Assembly: GCF_023065955.2 (NCBI RefSeq)
Contig: NW_026622919.1
Coordinates: 5,840,501 to 5,904,500, forward strand
Direction: 5' to 3'
DNA length: 64,000 bases
Source: Ursus arctos
Lineage: Eukaryota > Chordata > Mammalia > Carnivora > Ursidae
Positions 1 to 13,100 of the stretch are shown here, in pieces (position 1 is the stretch's first letter; each line of letters starts with the position of its first letter). The notes under the pieces were generated by a model that ran no database searches, had not been told where the DNA came from, and saw only the letters and a program-made list of their open reading frames with translations. The position numbers and the translations under genes were made by a program.

Positions 1-250
1 TGTCTCCAGCCTTGTGGCCCTCCCCAGCTCTGTCTTCTTCCCAGCCCTCAGTTCTGTGGACTCAGTCATTCAGTTGCTTGCTCACTTATTCCCAATTGCC
101 ACCACTAGGAAGCAGGCCCCATGACAGCAGAGCCCTTGGCTGTCTTGTAGTCCCAACACATAGCTCTGTGTCTAGCACCTTGTGGGTACTTATAAATCCT
201 CACTGACTCAGGGGATGGGTGGCTTCTCTCCTGGGAGAGGGTGGCAGATA
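1..250 (-). other. TSEN54: TSEN54 intron sequence at the left edge
   Basis: This follows the exon-5 donor on the minus strand. No further exon is recognisable before the window ends. Confidence 0.6.
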
Positions 251-251
251 C

Positions 252-1687
<1,436 letters not shown>

Positions 1688-1859
1688 TTAGTCTCCACCA
1701 CTCAGGCTGGACAAAGAGGAAAGAGGGAGGGTTTAGAGAAGGGAGAGTAGTGGGTTCCCGCATTCCAGCCTCGCACACTGGCCACCGGGGGCTGTCAGAC
1801 GCGGTCTGGGTAGGTTCGGAGTTCCTTCCGGGTCTTCCGATGGGTCTCTTCCGAGGGGC

Positions 1860-2900
1860 TTGGAAGCCGGGTTTCGAGGGCTGGGGGCGGGAGGAGCTGT
1901 CCGGCCCACGATGGTGCTGAAGCGCCACTCCAGCCTGTCATTAGCACCCCCTCGAGGCTGGGGTCCTCGCCGCCGCCACCGTGGGCCTCTCCGACATAGT
2001 CCGCTAGGTGGCACTATTGCTCCAACCAGCGGCTGTGGGTCGGCGACTCTGGTCGCAGACGGAGGTCAACGTGGGAGTCTCTGGAGGGGCGAGGAGCGAA
2101 AAGGAAGGGGGGGCTTCCCAAATGGGGTCCCCAGATGTCGGTTTCCAGACCCCTTCACATCACGTCTTCGCTCCTGCTCAGTCATAAACAGGGCATCTCG
2201 CCCTTGGGTTTGAACTCTAGGGCCCCAGGTTGCGGCAGCACCACAACCGGGATGCAGGGCGCGCGCACTCTTCGCCCCAACCACGCCGCTTCACCTGGGC
2301 GCATGCGCTGACCCGGCCAGAGTGCCAGGTCCGGACGAAAGCGGTGGGGGCGGGGTCTGGTACGGATGGGGGCGGGGCCGTAGACGCTGACTGACAGCCC
2401 GACTGCGCGGCCGGGACGGTCCCTCTGCTCCCGATCCGGCGGGAGGGAGGGGGGAGGGGCGGGATTTCCTGCGGGAGGCGCCGAGCCGGTCTTGGAAAAG
2501 GAGGAGAAGGAGGAGAAAAGGGGTAAGGGGGGCAGTGAGAGCCACCGTCCAGAGTGCCAGGGACCGAGAAGGGCCAGCCAGACCCCCAGCGGGGCAGCTG
2601 GGAGAGGTAAGACTGCGGGGCCTGCGCGGGGGGTCAGCACCTTTGAGGGCGGGCACAAACTAACTTTTCTTTCGGGATCCGCGGGCGCCTTCGTCTCTCT
2701 GCTCCTTCCGTCCTCCTCGCGCTCCTGTTCCGTCTTCCCGCATCAATCCCTCCGGCGCTTGGCTCTCCCGGTAGCTCCCACCGCTTTGTTCCCCGGGTCG
2801 GCCTGGGTTGGGCTGGGTTGGGGGGATTGCGCGGCGCTGGACGGGCATTCCGGGGGGCGGGGGAGCCAGCCCGACCCAAGCACTACCAGGGGCGTCCTCC
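1860..2900. promoter_or_regulatory. CASKIN2: CpG island and probable CASKIN2 promoter; divergent with TSEN54
   Basis: This is a GC- and CpG-rich kilobase with repeated GGGGCGGGG-type (SP1-like) boxes around 2345-2465 and no TATA box. It lies upstream of and around the CASKIN2 non-coding exon, about 0.5-1.2 kb from the TSEN54 start codon on the other strand. A shared divergent regulatory region is therefore likely. Limits are approximate. Confidence 0.6.
2470..2606 (+). other. CASKIN2: CASKIN2 non-coding first exon (5' boundary unknown)
   Basis: A strong donor (GGAGAG|GTAAGA) at 2606/2607 ends a purine-rich segment inside the CpG island. The next usable plus-strand acceptor in gene context is CTGATCACAG|AGCCC at 4170/4171, which opens the exon holding the CASKIN2 start codon. 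The 5' end drawn here is a guess; the donor is the supported part. Confidence 0.5.
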
Positions 2901-4190
2901 TCCTGTGTCGGCTGCGGGCAAGAGCAGGAGTGCCATCTGGGTTGGGCTTGGGACGTTCTAGGAGTAAGGAGACCCCAGCTAGGGCCCCAGGCCTGCACGG
3001 GTCTCATGCCACAGGGCTCGGGCAACAAATTCCTGGCCACTGAGAACTGACGTAAGCTTTTCTGCAGCGAAGTCGGGGCTCCGGGCCTCAGGTTCAGGCT
3101 TTGGGGGGGGGGGGTCAGGCAGCCCCATCTGCCAGCATGCCCCAGCTCTTGTCTCTGTTCTCTGCCCAGCTGCTTCACCATCCCGCACAAGGGGTGAGGA
3201 TGGGTCAGCAACAGGTGTTGTAAAGCCTCCCGGTCCAGCAGTCAGACCCCCGCCAGAAATGGGGCACTATATGCTCCCCACTCCACCCTCTGAATTTGTA
3301 AAGAGCCTGGGGCTAGGGCATCCAGCTATTATAGTAAAGCTTAGATTGGGAGGAGTCTGGGGGTAGGCACCTTCCACCGGGAGTGACCCTTGCCTGTCTG
3401 CCTGTGCCTGACCCTTCCAGGCCCCACCTCCTGGCCCACCAGTTGTCTGTGGGTGTCAGAGCCCCGGGCTGTGGAGAACAGGCTGCTGGCCCAGCCTGCC
3501 CCAGTGTGTCGTGCTGCCAGGGCCCCTCCTGCCCCAGGTTGAGGTGCTGCCAGGTGCCCTGGGGCCTCAGTGACTCAGCCTCCCTCTCCCAGAAAGTCAC
3601 CGCCTCCCCACAGATACTCCTCTCATGCCTGGCAGCTGTCTTCCCGCTTTGAGTGGCTTGGCCCTTCCTTGACTCAGAAGGGCAGCTCGGGTGGTTCGGG
3701 GGCTCCCTGGAAGCCCTGTCCTACCCTTCTGAGCCCCACTTCTGGGACCCTTGCAGGCCTGTCCCCGCCTGCAGCAGAGGCACTGCACCTTTTCCAGACC
3801 CCTGAGACTTGTCCACTGCTGCTTCCTGAGGCCCGAGGGAATGCTGACTGCGCTCTGGGTGGGCACTGGTGCTCCTGAGCCACCCCGGGAAGATTGGCGT
3901 GCCCAGTCCCAGCTCATCCCTGGGCTGTCAGACGCGGCGAGCAGATTTCTGTTCGGGTTTCCACGAGGCCACCACCCCCTCAGAGATCGGTTTTCCTGCT
4001 TGTGGTGGTTGTTCATGAAACACTTTGAGGGAGCACCCGTCAGTGCCTAACAAGAAGCCAGACTCGCTCCCTCAGGACGCCTGGCCCCCCAAAGGGCCAA
4101 GGCATGGCACCCTGATGCTTTGGCTTAGACCTAAAGTTTTCCTGCCTCTGCCCTGGACTCCTGATCACAGAGCCCAGCCCAGGGACCGGA

Positions 4191-7100
4191 ATGGGTCGTG
4201 AACAGGACCTGATCCTTGCCGTCAAGAATGGAGATGTGACTGGTGTGCAGAAACTGGTGGCTAAGGTCAAGGCCGCAAAGACAAGTGAGTGCTTGGTGGG
4301 GTGACTGTCTAGCTGAGACCCTGCCCTGAGTGCTCAGCCTACAGAGAGAGGCTTGTGGGTCACTGTGATCTGGGGACTTGTGGTGGGAGGACTGTCTGTT
4401 CTGTAAGGAATGCCTCAGTGGGAGAGCCAGAGAGGACTTTGGGTCACCCCTTGCTTTGTATCCTTAGGCAAATCACTTAGCCTCTCTGGGCCTCAGTTTC
4501 CTCACCTGTAAAGTGAATGGGCTGAAATACATTCCTTTGAGTTTTTTTTAAGTGTCTGCTGTGTGCCAGGCTTTGTTCTAGGCACCGGGCCATTATGTGG
4601 CAGCAGTGAATAAAACAGACTGAAATTCCTGCCCTCGTGGAGTTGCCTGTAGCAGGTGGTTTTTCTGACGTCGTCTTTGGAGGCAGGAGATTTCTGGCAG
4701 TGGGGCTGGGAAAAACTGAATAGCTAGAGTTCCAACCCCATCCCCCAATTCAACAATAGCATCTCTGCATTTATGGCCGCTTATTGGGGATGCCCATAAG
4801 ATTGCTTTTAATAAGAGCTCTACTGCTTAAAGCAGAGTTCATCACTATCTCAGCACTTGCTAAAGTCCCTTCCCCTTGACTTAACTGCTTATGTTCCCTG
4901 GAAGTGTGTGGCCAAAGCTAACTTTCTAGAGGTTTCTCCAAAGCCTGGGTCTCTAGTCTTTTTTTTTTTAAAGATTTTATTTATTTATTCGACAGAGATA
5001 GAGACAGCCAGCGAGAGAGGGAACACAAGCAGGGGGAGTGGGAGAGGAAGAAGCAGGCTCATAGCAGAAGAGCCTGATGTGGGGCTCGATCCCAGATCGC
5101 CAGGATCACGCCCTGAGCCGAAGACAGACGCTTAACCGCTGTGCCACCCAGGTGCCCCTGGGTCTCTAGTCTTGACAGGGTTGTGAGGGCTCCATGCATG
5201 GGTGGCCACACCTGAACCCCATTTCTTGCGTACCTCTGTGGTGAGATTCCCTCCGCCCCCAACCTCTGGGCTTCAGGGCAAGTTCTCTGAGCTGTCCCAG
5301 GAGGACACTGGACTTGTCCCCTGAGTTTCTAGACCAGCAGGGGTAGGAAGTAGCTCCTGCCACGAGTCTGGGGCTGGGGGAGGGAGGGTTCCCTCAGAGT
5401 GCTGTAGCCCTAAGACACACCTTAGCCCTGTGCACAGGAAGGGGTCCCCTAGACTGCATAAAGACATCTAATCCTCACCCACACCTGGGAGTTTGGGGTG
5501 CCAGAAGGACGGATTTGAAGGGCCTGGGAGATGTGCACATGTGTGTGCACCCACTTGCACACCAGGGCAAGAGACGCAGGGTATGGAGAGGTGGAGCTGG
5601 GCCTCGGGGTGGAGAGGAGGACAGGTGGTGCGGCCCCTGTGCCCTGGGGAAGTGGATACAGGGTAAGCACGATGGAAGGAAGGTGCCAGAGAGGTCCTGG
5701 GAGGGCCCTGGAGGCCCAAGAGTGGGAGCCACTCCCCCTCCTCCCCTCACCTCTGTGTTGTTTTTGGCGACCTGCCCAGTAGGGCCTTGGTTGAGCTGCT
5801 GCTGGCCTCTCAGCTCTGGGGCCTCAAAGTGAGGCCCTCAGGAGGGCAAGCAGGTAGAGTCTGGAGGCTGGTGGCAGGAACCTCACAGCCAGGCTCCTAG
5901 GCTCTGGGAAGGTGCCCTGTGCCCCAGGGGAAATGCCTATGGAGGAAGAGATTCCTTCCTTTAGCCCCAAAGGGGACGGGTACATTGTGTAGGCAAGGAC
6001 ACAGAGTGACAGGGTCCTGGGACTCCTTGTGAAGCCCTGGCACCGAGCCTGCCCTCCCAGTCCCCTGAAAAGCTGGGAAAGCTGGTACAAAAACGAGATC
6101 ACAGGTGATGTTTGCAGATCCTGTAGTTTATGAAATATTGTAAGCCCTCGATTCCCTGTGAGATGGGTATTTCTATATCTACTTTACAGATAAGGAAACC
6201 AACACTCAGAGAGGATTAGCGAGTTGCCCAAGGTCACACAGCCATTATGTGGCAGATCAGAGTCAAGTTCCTGTCCTTTCCCCTCCGCTCCTACACTTGG
6301 CTGCCCATCAGAATTACCTAGTGATGGTTCTGAAAGCACAGATTCTCTGTTCTCCCTCAGAATTAGAATAATCGTCACAGAGATCTTGAGACCCTGTGAA
6401 TCAGAAAGTTCTCCAGGTGACTCTAAAGCAGTCCTCAGAAGGGAAGCTGGGAACTCCTGCTCAATATCACAGAGGGGCAAAGGAAACTGATGGAAAGGGA
6501 GGTGTCAGGGCTCCCCTTTTTCCTTCTGGTGGGTGGCTGGAGCCTTCTGGGTGGCCAAAGAGAGATGCTTCCTCAGCCTCCTCCATTTGCTATGTGGCCA
6601 CCGGGGGGTTGGCATTCCCTGCCTACCCTGGTCCTCTTGACAGAGCAGGTGGCTGGGAGGAGAAGGGTGCAGTTGCCCTGGCCTTGCCCCTGCCCGCCCT
6701 CCCTCCCTCCCCTGCTCCCTTTTCTGAGCTGTCTCCTTCTCTGGCCAGAGGAAATGGAGTGGGCTGAGGGTGGCCCAATGAGCTCACATCCTCTGCCTGA
6801 GCCTAAATCAGGAGCGACCCTTCCACCCCCAGAGCCGGGCCGGGAAGAAGGCTGCGCTGCAGGGGAAGTGGCTGGAACCACTGCCAGGAACCAGGACCCT
6901 CCGCCCTCCAGCCAAGGTCCCTAGCCCAGTCACTCTGAGCCTCTCTCCCCCACCGCCTTTCCGGCCATTGTTCGGGAAAGAACAGAGCCACCCAGCCTGG
7001 CCCTGCCCCTGTTCCTGTCTGTCCCTCCTGTCACATTGTCCTGCCACTCCCCGGAGGGACTGTATCTCACTGCTGAGCTGCCCCATCCCGGACTGGCCAG

Positions 7101-10100
7101 GACTGGCAGCAGGTGGAGGGACTTTCTCCTTCCTGCCGACCTCATCGTCTTCCGTGAGGCTCGCAGAGGTACCCCGGCTGGCCAAGGTCGCGCAGCTAGT
7201 AAGGGGGAGAATTTGGACCACACATTTCCGGCTCCTAAAGCCGCTCTCCTTCCCGTTGCCCTGACTGGCTCTGTGTGACAAGGACTTTCCGAGGGGGCTA
7301 GAGGAAGCCTGGGAGGCCTCCGTTTCTTTCCAGCGGCCCCCACCCCCTCACCCCTTCTGCGACTGCCAGCTCTGTATTTACCTTTTCTGTGTAGCATATC
7401 GTGTTATTCGGCTCAGTCCTAAATGTAGCTGTCCCCTCTCTCCCCATCCCATGCTCCTCTCTCCTGAGTTGATCCCTCCCTGTTGGAATGAGGCCCTGTC
7501 TTGCTGGGGTATTCAGGGGCCCACCAGGGCCTGGAGGGCAGGCCTGGACCAGCATGCTTGGCACCCTGCCCAGCCTGGGTTGAGCCAGGCCTCCTCCTTC
7601 CCAGCAGGGGTGGGTTCCAGCAGGAGGCAGGGGCCCGCCTGTGACAGACATTCCTTTTTCTCTCCCAACACTCATCAAGGACCGCCCCCTCCTGGGCCCC
7701 GGCCGGTGCCTGGAGCACACCTGCCTGAATCCTCTCATCCTCGCGGACCAGGGGGATGGACCAGCATCCTGCCTGTGCCCCTGGTGGCTCTGGCCACCAT
7801 CCAGCAGAGAGCCCTCTGCCCCGGGGCATGAACATCTCTGCTGGGAGCCTGTGGGTGCAGAATCAGCAGTTACTCCCCTGACAGGACCGGGCGGGGGGGG
7901 GGGGGGGCTGTACCAGTTCTGCTGGAGGACAGCATGTGGACAGTAACGGCTAACGTGTAAGGAGCGCGGAAGGGCGACAGCCCCCGGTGTGGCGTGCCGG
8001 CCAACAAGGGTCACACAACCTGGTGAGCAGGTTCTGTGACGGGCCCGTTTTACAGATGAGGACACTAAGCCCGACAGGCTGAGTGACTTGCTCGGGATAC
8101 ACAGCCCGGTGCAGGTCTGTCTGATGCCGCCTTCTCTGTACCCCACTTAGGGATGTCCCCGAGCTTGAGTCAGGCGTCTGCCTCGCTACCCTCCGGCATC
8201 TAGTGCCCCTCTCCCCTCTCTCCCAGCCCCCTCGGCCCAGTGGGACAATGAGACTCTCCTTGGCCCGCTCAGGCAGGAATGCTAACCATGCACTCGTGGG
8301 CCTGTCCATTGAGGGCACGGCATGCCAGTCCCCCCCTTTCCCGCCCCCTTTGGCTCTATAAACAAGCTGGGCTGGGGGCCCAGGGAAGCCAGGCCCCTGC
8401 TGCGGCTACTCCCTGCACTGGGCGCTCTCAAGCTGATGGGCCAGTGGACCGGGTGGGGAGCCAGAGGGACAGGACAGCCGAAGGGCCATGGGGCAGGTGC
8501 TTTCTTGCACCCCAAGAGGTCAGCTGGATTGGGGAGCAGCATGGGGAGGGAGAACTGGTTAGGATGCAGGTAAGGGCAGATCATTCTAGGGTGTCCTGAT
8601 GCCCTCTGCTCTGATCCCCAGAACTCCTCGGCTCCACGAAGAGACTCAACGTCAACTACCAGGATGCTGATGGGTGAGTGTGAGCCCGCATCCCTCCTCG
8701 AGAGCCGTGGGGTGGGGGAGGGGTAAGGGGAAAGACCTGGGCCCTAGGGTCCCTTCCCCTCTCAAACTTGGCCCTTGGATTGTGTTTGCTGAGAGCTCTG
8801 GTTCCTGCCCACCCTCCTGCCTGTGGAGCTGTCCTCGAGTGAGGGGAGGGAGCCCCGGTGCCTCTCTGAGGAGCCTCCTGGGTCAGATTCCTGCTAGGCC
8901 CCCTTTCCTCCCCAGAGGATAGGAGCCCTCGGGCTCCTGCTCCCACGGCCCCCTCCCCTGGGCTGGCTGGGGGGGGAGGCCAGACAAACAGGCCTCTCAG
9001 CCCAGACACTGAGCCCTTTCATGCTGTAGCCCGGCTGCTCTGCGCTCCCACGGCAGGGCTGGCAGGGTGGGGGAGCGAGGGCACAGTGGGCAAGTAACTC
9101 AGCCCTGCCAACCTCCGGGATGAGTCTGGTGTGGAAGACCAGGATTTGGGGGGTGGGGGACTGCTCAGTTGACACCCCGCCCTTGTGTCCCACCATACCA
9201 GATTCTCTGCTCTCCATCATGCCGCCTTGGGGGGCAGCCTGGAGCTCATAGCCTTGCTGCTGGAGGCTCAGGCCACCGTTGACATCAAGGACAGCAATGG
9301 TGAGACCCCAGTGTGTCCGCTAGCCACTCCCCGTGGTCAGAGTCTGCCCCTGCCACATCCTAGCAATGCTAACACACGTTGGCATAGCTTCTCCGGCTTG
9401 CAAATGCGTCACCTCTTTCATCTTCACAGCCTTCTGGGGTGCTGGGTTGTTCTAATACCCCGCTACCCAGATGAGGAGGCTCAGCTTACCTTCCTGGCCT
9501 GAGGTCCCACCAGATCACCCATGGTGGGCCAGGCGGGATTCCGACTTCAGCCCCATACAGCTGGACATTTCCCTGACCGAACCAGCGTCCCTTCCCTTGG
9601 GTCTGTGTCCCCCTCCTGCTGGGGTGGCTCCAGACTCTCCTCAGTCCCCTCCCCGGCCCCACAGCCTCCCAGAACGTCCTCAGATCCCCTTCCCCCCTGC
9701 AGGCATGCGCCCGCTGCACTACGCCGCCTGGCAGGGCCGGCTGGAGCCAGTGAGGCTGCTGCTGCGTGCCTCTGCGGCCGTCAACGCCGCCTCGCTGGAT
9801 GGGCAGATCCCGCTGCATCTGGCCGCCCAGTACGGACACTACGAAGTGGTACGGGAGCCTGCCCGCCGCGAGGGGCGCTGGAGCCGGGGGAGGGGGGCTG
9901 GCTGGGCCAGACCCCTCACTCAGTTTCCTCCACCCCAGTCAGAAATGCTTCTCCAGCATCAGTCCAACCCGTGCCTGGTCAATAAGGCAAAGAAGACGCC
10001 CCTGGATCTAGCCTGCGAGTTTGGGCGGCTCAAGGTGAGGCTCTTGGGGTACTAGGTGCTGGGCAGCTGGGGGGGCGGGTCTCAGGAGGAAGCCCTACCT

Positions 10101-13100
10101 GGGTGCTGCTCGCCACAGGTGGCCCAGCTGCTTCTAAACAGTCACTTGTGTGTGGCGCTGCTGGAGGGTGAGGCCAAGGACCCCTGTGACCCCAACTACA
10201 CCACGCCCCTGCACTTGGCTGCCAAGAATGGCCACAGAGAGGTCATCAGGTACCCACCCCCCCCCCCCACTTCCCCATCCCCTTCCTGCGGAAAGGGTGA
10301 TGTCCCCTCGGTGCCCTGCCCTGCGGCCTTCTTCACCCGGACTCTGGGTCACTCTTCCAGCCCCCGGCAATCTGCTTCCTCTCCTGCCCCCTACCACCCC
10401 TGTGACTTGCCCCCCACGTCCACAGGCAGCTCCTTAGAGCCGGGATCGAGATCAACCGCCAGACCAAGACCGGCACGGCGCTCCACGAGGCTGCGCTGTA
10501 TGGCAAGACGGAGGTGGTGCGGCTGCTGCTGGAGGTGGGTGTGGGCACCCGGTCACCCCGTGCACGGGTGTGGAGCCCCCCAGTGGGTGCTGCGTGGGAG
10601 ACCTGCTGGGGAAGCACAGGAGGGGGTCTCCAACAACAACGTGATGTTTGGGTGGGCGGCGGCCTTGTAGCTGGAGACCAGACAGACCTGGGTCAAGCCC
10701 CGGTTCCGCCTCTGCTAGCTGAATGTCCTTGAGCTCATCCTCGATCCTATCTCTGAGCTTCCATTTCTTCATCTGTAAAACGTAAGAGCAGTAGGACTGT
10801 TTACCTCCCGGGTAGTGGTGAGGATTGGGGGAAATGGCAGGCAGAGCGCTTCGTGCCTGCTCACACTGCACTGTGCACCCAGGGCGGGGTGGACGTGAAC
10901 ATCCGGAACACATACAACCAGACGGCGCTGGACATCGTCAATCAGTTCACCACCTCCCAGGCCAGCCGAGAAATCAAGCAGCTCCTGCGAGGTGAGTCTG
11001 TGAGAGAAGACCCGGCCCAGGCTGGGGGTCCAGAGCCACTCCAGTGGGGACTAGGATGTGAGGCAGGAACAGTGTCCCAGGAGCTAGATGTCACACTCCC
11101 AAACCAGGGCCGCTCAGGGGACTCCTGCATCAGGAACCTGGGGGAGGGTTGCAAAGGGGACAGGACGCGCGGGAAGACACCCTAACCCTGCCTCTTCTGT
11201 CAGAGGCCTCAGGGATCCTGAAGGTCCGAGCGCTGAAGGATTTCTGGAACCTCCATGATCCCACTGCTCTCAACATCCGGGCAGGGGACGTCATCACGGT
11301 AAGGACCGGGGGCGGGCATTCCTTTGCTAGCACCAGTGACTGCTGTCACTTACATGGGCACCTGCTGTGGATCGGGCTCGGGGCTAAGGTCTCTATGTGC
11401 ACTATCTCATTGAATATCTCTCCTCTCGGTAACGTAGGTACTATTTAATTGTTCTCTTTCTGGAGATGACAAAATTGAGTCTTAGAGAAATTAAAGTGGT
11501 TTGCCCTAGACACCTCAGCAAGCAGCGGCGTTGGGATTTGAACCCAGGCCGACTCTGGGACTCTTGTATGTAGGCCCAGGAGGCACACAGAGGATTGGGC
11601 TGGATGCCGGCAGGAAGGGCAGAGCTGTGGGTGCACTCGGGCATCAGCTTCTCATGGGGAGGAGCTGGACTGTGGCTGTAGGGCTGGCTGCCTGCCCTTG
11701 TTTGCTGCAGGAAGCGATCACTGTCATCGTCCCCCCAACACCCCGTCTAACCACAGGTGCTGGAGCAGCATCCCGATGGCCGCTGGAAGGGTCACATCCA
11801 CGAGAGCCAGAGGGGCACGGACCGGGTGGGCTACTTCCCCCCAGGCATCGTGGAGGTGGTCAGCAAGCGGGTGGGCGTCCTTGCGCCCCGCCTCCCATCT
11901 GCCCCCACCCCCCTGCGTCCAGGCTTCTCCCGGACACCACAGCCCCCTGCTGAGGACCCCCTACACCCTTTGACCTATGGCCAGCTCCCTCGGGTGGGCC
12001 TCAGCCCAGACAGCCCAGGTACATCCCCCCAGAGGGCGGTGCCGGGCACCCGGGTGGGTGTCTGGCCTTGGCAAGCTGCCAGTCAGCTGTTGGCAGGGCC
12101 AGCTGGGGCTCTAACCCCTTTGCTTGTGCCCCTGCAGCAGGTGACAGGAATAGCGTGGGCAGTGAGGGCAGTGTGGGCAGCATCCGCAGTGCCGGCAGCG
12201 GGCAGAGTTCCGAGGGCACCAATGGCCATGGCACTGGCCTTCTTATCGAGAACGCCCAGGTAGGAGAGAGGGGGCATTGGGACCAGGACAGAGCCCTCCA
12301 CCCTACTGTCCGCGCCGCACGTGCTGAGTAGCTCCTTCTCTGTTTCTAGCCGCTGCCTTCCCCGGGAGAGGACCAGGTGCTGCCGGGCCTGCACCCCCCA
12401 TCCCTGGCAGGTAGGAAGGGTAAATGGTATCTGGGTAGACACCCCTCCATCGTGCCGCTCCTGATGCCATCTCTCTCCCTCCTGAAGACAACCTGAGCCA
12501 CCGCCCTCTGGTCAACTACCGCTCTGGGGAGCAGCTCTTCACCCAGGACGTGAGGCCGGAGCAGCTGCTGGAGGGGAAGGTGGGACCTGCACTGGGAAGT
12601 GGGCTGGGAGCCCCGGGGGTGCGGTGGCGTGGGATGGGGGCCTCCGTGTGGGCTCGAGCCCCTGCCCAGGCCAGGCGCCTAGGGGAGGCTGGGGCGGATG
12701 GCTGGGCCATGCTGTGCCGCAGCGGACCCCGCTCTGTTAACTTCAGCCTCTGCCCCGTGCCGCAGGACGCACAGGCCATTCATAACTGGCTGAGTGAGTT
12801 CCAGCTGGAGGGCTACACCGCCCACTTCCTGCAGGCTGGCTACGACGTGCCGACCATCAGCCGCATGACTCCCGAGGTAGGCGCCATGGCGGGAGGGCAG
12901 CGGAGGGCCCTGCGGGCATCGGAGGGGGCCTGATGGCACGAGTCTGTGTGGCAGGACCTGACGGCCATCGGCGTGACCAAGCCTGGCCACAGGAAGAAGA
13001 TCGCCTCGGAGATTGCTCAGCTCAGCATTGCCGAGTGGCTGCCCAACTACATCCCGGTAAGCAGGTGGCCGGCACCGGCTCCCACCCTCAGCCGTGCCGC

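Larger units (their letters stand above)
4191..10991 (+). other. CASKIN2: CASKIN2 ankyrin-repeat block (coding exons 1-8)
   Basis: Residues about 1-278. Six ankyrin repeats are legible from the recurring LHxAAxxG pattern: [55 protein letters not shown] and [11 protein letters not shown], each followed by a hydrophobic helix ending in LLL. The repeats form a protein-binding surface. Exon borders fall inside repeats rather than between them. The 4.3-kb intron 4285-8621 holds a young Can-SINE, an MER5-like fragment and MIR fragments. Confidence 0.93.

Noticed and set aside
4961..5156. Functional tRNA gene (tRNA-Lys-like)
   Set aside because: The tRNA-like heads here and in the other SINEs are diverged, lack a complete cloverleaf and are followed by SINE bodies and A tails. 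They are retroposons.
9185..9502. Separate ORF beginning [15 protein letters not shown]
   Set aside because: Its first half is the third CASKIN2 ankyrin exon (9202-9299) and the remainder is intron read-through.
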